A DNA stretch of 10,188 nt from Deltaproteobacteria bacterium (GTDB lineage: Bacteria > Desulfobacterota > Desulfobacteria > Desulfobacterales > BuS5). Shown here in pieces: positions 6,762-10,188 of the stretch. Location: assembly GCA_021157555.1 (NCBI GenBank), contig JAGGWL010000051.1, positions 1 to 10,188 on the forward strand. The letters are read 5' to 3'. The notes beneath the pieces are model-generated. The model was not told where the DNA came from, did no database searches, and was given only the letters and a program-made list of their open reading frames with translations. Numbering within the stretch: position 1 is the stretch's first letter; each line of letters begins with the position of its first letter. The translations under genes were made by a program, and so were the position numbers.

Positions 6762-6962
6762 AAATTAAAAATATGTTTGTAATAAACGGCATTATTTTCT
6801 GGTTTACTTTTGTTTTGATGTTACTTTTTATTTCATTTTATTGAAAGAATATAAAATTTACATAACAACATAGCTTTTTCCACGTCTTGGACTCTTCCTG
6901 TTAGATAAGGCATATCACAAGAAGGGTAAATGGTATAGCTGACTCCTGAAATTTTTATACGA

Positions 6963-7000
6963 CTTAGGAAAGAGGATAAAATAACTTCCACGTTCCTAAG
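6963..7000. promoter_or_regulatory. Spaced inverted repeat CTTAGGAA...TTCCTAAG
   Basis: Perfect 8-nt arms at 6963-6970 and 6993-7000 are separated by 22 nt and end 19 bp before the -35 box of the riboswitch promoter. The same word is found at 6664-6671. It may be a protein binding site; the function is unknown. Confidence 0.4.
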
Positions 7001-7019
7001 GGGATTTGACATTATTTTC

Positions 7020-7047
7020 TTGACATTTTTTTTAGTTTCGGTATATT
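7020..7047 (+). promoter_or_regulatory. Sigma70-type promoter of the cobalamin-riboswitch operon
   Basis: TTGACA at 7020-7025 matches the -35 consensus perfectly. A 16-bp spacer leads to TATATT at 7042-7047 as the -10 box. The predicted transcript start is near 7054, just before the first conserved bases of the riboswitch. Confidence 0.7.
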
Positions 7048-7054
7048 GCTTTCA

Positions 7055-7225
7055 TAACTCAGGTGCTTTTTAAAAGATTAAAAGGGAACTCCGTTAAACT
7101 CGGAGACGAGCCCGTCGCTGTAATCGGGGACGAACACCGCATTAATGCCACTGTCTTAATTTGATGGGAAGGTGCGGTTAATAGGATGATCCGTGAGTCA
7201 GAAGACCTGCCTGGTAATATATTGC
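7055..7225 (+). ncRNA. Cobalamin (adenosylcobalamin-type) riboswitch aptamer
   Basis: The conserved blocks appear in the right order: AGGTGC (7061-7066), AAAAGGGAA (around 7080-7088), the CTCCG/CGGAG hairpin (about 7089-7105), GAGCCCGTCGCTGTAATCGGGGA (about 7108-7130, the P4-P5 region), GCCACTG (7147-7153), GGGAAGGTGCGG (about 7166-7176), GATGATCCGTGAGTCAG and the B12 box AGACCTGCC (7203-7211). This is the RF00174 consensus. Such switches turn off corrinoid uptake, synthesis or B12-replaceable genes when cobalamin is abundant. The outer boundaries are approximate. Confidence 0.95.
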
Positions 7226-7259
7226 CAAACTTCGTGGATGGAAGTACATGGCAGGATCT
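7203..7259 (+). promoter_or_regulatory. Possible alternative structure that pairs the B12 box with downstream sequence
   Basis: AGACCTGCC (7203-7211, the B12 box) can pair with GGCAGGATCT (7250-7259) over 9 bp with one bulged A. Two smaller hairpins lie inside it: 7212-7217 with 7222-7227, and ACTTC 7229-7233 with GAAGT 7241-7245. This three-way junction would compete with the aptamer, so it is a candidate ligand-free state. It was not energy-tested. Confidence 0.45.
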
Positions 7260-7268
7260 ATAGATGTC

Positions 7269-7314
7269 CAGATAATTAGTTTCACAAGGTCAGAGGAGTG
7301 AAATTGTTTATCTG
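7269..7314 (+). promoter_or_regulatory. Long hairpin between riboswitch aptamer and terminator
   Basis: Arms 7269-7285 and 7298-7314 pair over 17 positions with one T-T mismatch and two G-T wobbles. The 12-nt loop is AAGGTCAGAGGA. It is not part of the conserved cobalamin aptamer and may belong to the expression platform or be a binding site. Confidence 0.6.
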
Positions 7315-7343
7315 AAGATTTATATAGGGATAAAAAAGGGAAT

Positions 7344-7381
7344 CCCCGGATCGATATTATATCGGTTCGGGGTTTTTTTTT
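7344..7381 (+). terminator. Intrinsic terminator of the cobalamin riboswitch
   Basis: CCCCGGATCGAT (7344-7355) pairs with ATCGGTTCGGGG (7361-7372) through 12 bp including two wobbles, with a 5-nt loop. Nine T follow (7373-7381). It sits just before the first gene, so B12-dependent premature termination is the likely mode of control. Confidence 0.93.
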
Positions 7382-7387
7382 GCATTA

Positions 7388-8176
7388 TTGACATTGTTTA
7401 TTTCACAAAACATTTTTCAAGCCGCCGTATTTTTTTATGCCGCAAGTTCTATTCCGGCGATAATGCAGCAAAAAAAAATGGCTCTATTTCTTTTAGGAAT
7501 TGGACTCACGGCTAATTTATCAGCCTGCCTTGGCAAGTATTACCATGCCTGGCCTATGCTTCCCCTAAATACCGGCATGTATCTGCTTCCGCTTTGTCTA
7601 AGTGTGATATTGTTTTTAACAAAGTTGAAGAATGAGCAGTGGTCAGCCATGTTGCCTGTTCTGATCTGTCTGATGTCACTTGCGGCGCTATTTTTCCCCA
7701 AAGACTACTACCTTCCTTTTATCATGTCCAAGACTATTTTTTCGTATATTTTTTTTATTAGCGGAGTTGTCGGCCGGAGTTTCTTTTTTATTGCTGCTCT
7801 TAAGGCGCTGCAAGCGCTAATTTTTGATAACAAGAAGACAAAAGGGGATAGCCCTGGACGCAATGCCGGAATGGTAGAGTGGGTAGTCTGGGGCTTTGTG
7901 TTCTGGACAATTTCCATGTTTGCGGGCGGAATCTGGTCATATCTTGGATGGGGCAGCCCAGTGGTTTGGGAAGATCCCGCAATTACTACTACTATGGCCA
8001 CCTGGTTTTATTATACTTGCTTTTTGCATCTCTATCTGCGCCGGGTCTGGAATTTGAACAAGAGGCTTATCTTTGCTGCTGCCGGCGGAATTTTAGTTTT
8101 TATTCTTAATTGTTACCCTGAAATGGGGATCTTCCGGATACCCGATTTAAAATGGCTAAGATGTTTAATTTTTTAA
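7388..8176 (+). CDS. Divergent CcsA-like (WWD family) cytochrome c biogenesis/tetrapyrrole membrane protein
   Basis: The 262-residue polytopic protein has about seven or eight hydrophobic helices. It carries a degenerate WWD segment at 183-198 (WSYLGWGSPVVWEDPA), where CcsA proteins usually have WG-x-YW-x-WDPKE, followed at the normal distance by FLHL (His214, the position of the transmembrane heme-ligand His). CcsA with ResB moves heme across the membrane and attaches it to cytochrome c. The two periplasmic His that flank WWD in known CcsA proteins appear absent: MSKTIFSYIFFISG stands where an S-x-x-x-H stretch is expected, and the C-terminus lacks HSY. It may handle a tetrapyrrole without acting as a cytochrome c synthetase. 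No ATG precedes the first helix; the TTG at 7388 (or 7394) is the best start. It is the first gene after the B12 riboswitch. Confidence 0.85.
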   Translation: MTLFISQNIFQAAVFFYAASSIPAIMQQKKMALFLLGIGLTANLSACLGKYYHAWPMLPLNTGMYLLPLCLSVILFLTKLKNEQWSAMLPVLICLMSLAALFFPKDYYLPFIMSKTIFSYIFFISGVVGRSFFFIAALKALQALIFDNKKTKGDSPGRNAGMVEWVVWGFVFWTISMFAGGIWSYLGWGSPVVWEDPAITTTMATWFYYTCFLHLYLRRVWNLNKRLIFAAAGGILVFILNCYPEMGIFRIPDLKWLRCLIF

Positions 8177-8961
8177 AAATAGTATGGAAGCTTGCTGGCA
8201 GCATTAATCTGACAATTGCCTTGCTCATGCTCCTGGTTTTCGATTTGTCAGCCGGTTTTATCTGCCTGAAATCTAATCTCAGCATATTTATTCCGCTCAA
8301 CGATGTAGGTCTGATAGCATGGCTCGATACTTACGGAATAAATTATTTGCAATATACTGCCTGGTTTTTTTTGCTTCTTGTTTTGCTGTTTTTATTGGCA
8401 GTCAATACTTTTGTATGTACTACCGATAAAGTGGTGATCCTTTTTAGAAACAGATTCTATTATCGAAGCCAAATCAAGTTTATATTGAATTTTGCACCCC
8501 ATATTATTCATTATGCTTTTGTTGTTATCCTGGCAGGTTATCTCGTTAGCTATATCTTTGCCGTTAATCTGCCTGCCAATATTCTGCTGCCCGAAAAAAG
8601 CATACTCATTCCCGGTACGGGATATAAAATAAAACTGAATAAATTAAATATAGAATATTATAAAGGGCAGCGGCTCAATTTTTTTCAGGATCGCGCAATC
8701 AATCCTGAAGCTGAAATATTATTGACAGATGCAAATGGCATTACCGTTAAAAAAACTATTTCTGTTAACCGGCCTGCCCGGTTTAAAGGTTACAGTATCC
8801 ATTTAGAGGATTTTGCCCCTAAATCACGTACAAGTATGCAAAAACAGAAATATGTAAACCTTATTATTCATAATGATCCAGGCATCCATCTTTACTTCTG
8901 TGGGATGTTTTTGTTTGTGCTTGGTATGCTGATGTATCTTTACCGTTGGTATAGACCTTAA
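8152..8961 (+). CDS. ResB/Ccs1-like membrane protein
   Basis: The 269-residue protein shows the ResB plan in short form. It has TM1 (about 18-38, NLTIALLMLLVFDLSAGF), TM2 (about 67-90), TM3 (about 115-135, with His117 and His120, a candidate for the transmembrane heme-ligand His), an extracytoplasmic beta-rich domain (about 140-235, including RFKGYSIHLEDF) and a last helix after NDPGIHLYFCG (about 241-264). Standard ResB proteins are often 330-550 residues, so the periplasmic domain is small. It overlaps the CcsA-like gene by 25 bp, which implies translational coupling and a complex. The ATG at 8152 or 8161 is the start; neither has a strong ribosome binding site. The stop codon (8959-8961) lies inside the left arm of a long inverted repeat. 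Confidence 0.85.
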   Translation: MAKMFNFLKIVWKLAGSINLTIALLMLLVFDLSAGFICLKSNLSIFIPLNDVGLIAWLDTYGINYLQYTAWFFLLLVLLFLLAVNTFVCTTDKVVILFRNRFYYRSQIKFILNFAPHIIHYAFVVILAGYLVSYIFAVNLPANILLPEKSILIPGTGYKIKLNKLNIEYYKGQRLNFFQDRAINPEAEILLTDANGITVKKTISVNRPARFKGYSIHLEDFAPKSRTSMQKQKYVNLIIHNDPGIHLYFCGMFLFVLGMLMYLYRWYRP

Positions 8962-9054
8962 GATAAAGATTTTGGGTGCGTTATCGGTCGTCGGAGTATT
9001 ATAATACGCCTTCCTCCCTCTGGCCTTCCCAAAATCATTATCTTAAGGCCTATA
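8950..9054. repeat. About 105-bp inverted-repeat element (MITE-like or cruciform)
   Basis: Arms 8950-8976 and 9028-9054 are reverse complements at 25 of 27 positions. A perfect 12-bp palindrome (GTATTATAATAC, 8996-9007) sits in the exact middle. The left arm includes the last codons and stop of the ResB-like gene. No T-tract follows the right arm, so an intrinsic terminator is unlikely. It may be a miniature inverted-repeat element or an RNA processing/stability hairpin. Confidence 0.75.
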
Positions 9055-9088
9055 TAAAATTTGAATGGGAATAAAATTTGAATGGGAA
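9055..9088 (+). repeat. Perfect 17-bp tandem duplication before the binding-protein gene
   Basis: TAAAATTTGAATGGGAA occurs twice without spacer (9055-9071, 9072-9088), directly after the inverted-repeat element. The second copy supplies the GGGAA that serves as the ribosome binding site for the ATG at 9095. Confidence 0.9.
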
Positions 9089-9094
9089 ATAATA

Positions 9095-10188
9095 ATGAAA
9101 ATAGTACTTCTTTATAAAAATATTGCGGCAGCCTTTTTGGCTTTTGTGATGCTTATCCTTTTTTCGGGATGCAGCCCTTCGTTTCAATCTTTTGGTGAAT
9201 TTTCAGTAAAAGAAATAGGCGAAGGTATCCATGAAATAAGAGATGGAGACGGGAGCATATTTGTACTGGTTCAAAGAGGTAAAAAAGCTCCTGCTGGTTA
9301 TAATAAAAATCAGATTATCTCGGTGCCGGTAAAACGGGTAATAGTCTATTCCACTTATAATATTGCCATGCTGAAGGTTCTGGGTGTTTTGGATGATACA
9401 CTTGTAGGGGTTACCAGGGAATATAAAGACTGGGTAATGCCTGAGATCAGAAAAGGGTTCGAAGCCGGCAGAATCACTTATGTGGGGGAAGCCGGTGCAG
9501 TAGATTATGAGAAGATAAAAGAAATATCCCCTGAGCTGGTTTTAACCTGGGACAGAGCTGCAATTCCTATGCTGAATGAACTTGAAATTCCAGCTCTTAT
9601 AACCACATCCGCTACTGCCATGAATCTTGAGACCCGTTTGGGTTTTACAAGGTTTTTGGCCTATTTGTTTGACAGAAAAAAAGAAGCGGATGCATTCATT
9701 GCACGGATTAATAAAACAGTGGATCAGATAAGCGAAATAACAGCTTCGGTCAGCCGGCGCCCCAAAGTTATCTGGGGCGATATTCATGAAAAACGGGTTT
9801 TAATTGAACCTGGAAATTCCTGGGTGGCGGAAATTATTCGGCATGCCGGCGGTGAATATGTTTTTGATGATGTTTCAGGGGCGGCCTGAATTGAGATTAC
9901 ACTGGAAAAGTTTATTTCCAGCGGAATGGATGCAGACTACCTTGTCACTTACCGTTCTCCGGAAGCAGGCGCAACCTCCAAGGCTGCCATTGCACGGATA
10001 AATCCCCTTGTCGGCAAGATTAGGCCTTTAAACTCCGGAAAAGTATTTTCTCCATTGAAAAATTATTCCCAGTCCGCCGATCGGCTGGATGAAATTATAA
10101 TGGAAGTGGCGGCCATGCTCCATCCTGAACTTTTTAGGGGTTTTGACTATAAATTTTTTAAAGAACTGCCGCAAACTGATGAAACAAA
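9095..10188 (+). CDS. Selenocysteine-containing ABC-transporter substrate-binding lipoprotein (BtuF/FepB type), 3' end outside window
   Basis: The start is the ATG at 9095 (GGGAA at 9084-9088). A lipoprotein signal follows, with lipobox LFSGC and Cys26, so the protein is membrane-tethered outside the cytoplasm. The mature part looks like a type III periplasmic binding protein (PF01497/COG0614): VKRVIVYSTYNIAMLKVLGV, then VDYEKIKEISPELVLTWD, a long linking helix, then GNSWVAEIIRHAGGEYVFDD. Codon 265 is TGA (9887-9889). The same frame then runs on without a stop for 99 codons to the window end and still looks like the family C-lobe (ITLEKFISSGMDADYLV, NSGKVFSP, LDEIIMEVAAMLHPEL). A SECIS-like hairpin follows the TGA, so I read it as Sec265. 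Corrinoid or iron-tetrapyrrole binding is inferred from the B12 riboswitch and family. The alternative is a nonsense-mutated pseudogene. Confidence 0.8.
9902..9921 (+). promoter_or_regulatory. Bacterial SECIS element candidate
   Basis: CTGGAAA (9902-9908) pairs perfectly with TTTCCAG (9915-9921) around the 6-nt loop AGTTTA. The stem starts 12 nt after the TGA and the loop has G at its second position. Both match the bacterial SECIS rules and are close to the E. coli fdhF element (about 11 nt spacing, loop AGGUCU). Confidence 0.75.

Larger units (their letters stand above)
6639..7019. other. Intergenic control region between two divergent operons
   Basis: No coding frame here looks real. The region is about three-quarters A+T. 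It holds the ribosome binding site of the HD gene, a TTCCTAAG-type palindrome (6663-6675), a FNR/CRP-like palindrome (6748-6761) and a spaced inverted repeat of the same TTCCTAAG word (6963-7000). I see nothing recognisable in 6780-6960. Confidence 0.6.

Noticed and set aside
6411..6782. Plus-strand open frame reaching into the intergenic region
   Set aside because: Most of it is antisense to the HD gene and the rest is AT-rich non-coding sequence carrying operator-like sites.
8950..9054. Inverted repeat as an intrinsic terminator
   Set aside because: The stem is long, but the sequence after it (TAAAATTTGAATGGG) has no U-tract and the next gene follows at once.
9804..10001. Alternative open frame overlapping the Sec region
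   Set aside because: It is in a different frame and has no family resemblance. The frame of the binding-protein gene itself continues across the TGA, so no frameshift is needed.
1..10188. CRISPR arrays, tRNA, rRNA, transposase genes
   Set aside because: No regularly spaced repeats, cloverleaf genes, rRNA signatures or transposase-like frames were seen on either strand.

Overview
The window reads as a chromosomal segment of an AT-rich anaerobe, most likely a Desulfobacterota (sulfate-reducer type) bacterium. This is inferred from a siroheme/[4Fe-4S] protein next to an anaerobic ferredoxin protein, a FNR/HcpR-like operator, an adenosylcobalamin riboswitch and an apparent selenoprotein gene with a bacterial SECIS element. 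No taxonomic marker gene is present.

Region 1 (1-4349, + strand) is a compact membrane-stress type operon. It holds the 3' end of an unknown gene, a membrane-anchored protein with a His/Tyr-rich patch and a Gly/Ser/Arg tail, a double DUF350 membrane protein, an unrecognised acidic protein, a DUF2170 (YjfI-like) protein, a PspA/IM30 coiled-coil protein and a short SpeD-like (AdoMet decarboxylase) protein. PspA, DUF2170 and DUF350 recall the E. coli yjfIJKLMC cluster. A perfect 28-bp palindrome lies between the PspA and SpeD-like genes.

Region 2 (4354-6638, - strand) is a three-gene operon transcribed leftward. It encodes a zinc-ribbon HD-domain hydrolase, a ferredoxin-type protein with two clusters, and a one-domain siroheme sulfite/nitrite reductase-like protein with a PCP_red domain and two ferredoxin clusters. 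A candidate FNR/CRP-family site lies upstream. Its 3' end faces region 1 with only 4 bp between the stop codons.

Region 3 (about 7020-10188, + strand) is the most interesting part. A sigma70-like promoter leads into a cobalamin riboswitch, a long hairpin and a strong intrinsic terminator. A divergent CcsA-like (WWD) protein and a ResB-like protein follow. They keep candidate transmembrane histidines but appear to lack the periplasmic heme-ligand histidines. Next come a roughly 100-bp inverted-repeat element and a 17-bp tandem repeat. The last gene encodes a BtuF/FepB-type substrate-binding lipoprotein with an in-frame TGA at 9887-9889. The same frame stays open from that TGA to the end of the window (99 further codons), and a SECIS-like hairpin starts 12 nt after it. 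I read it as a selenocysteine-containing corrinoid or metal-tetrapyrrole binding protein. Together this looks like a vitamin B12-controlled tetrapyrrole handling system that I do not recognise as described; novelty could not be checked here.
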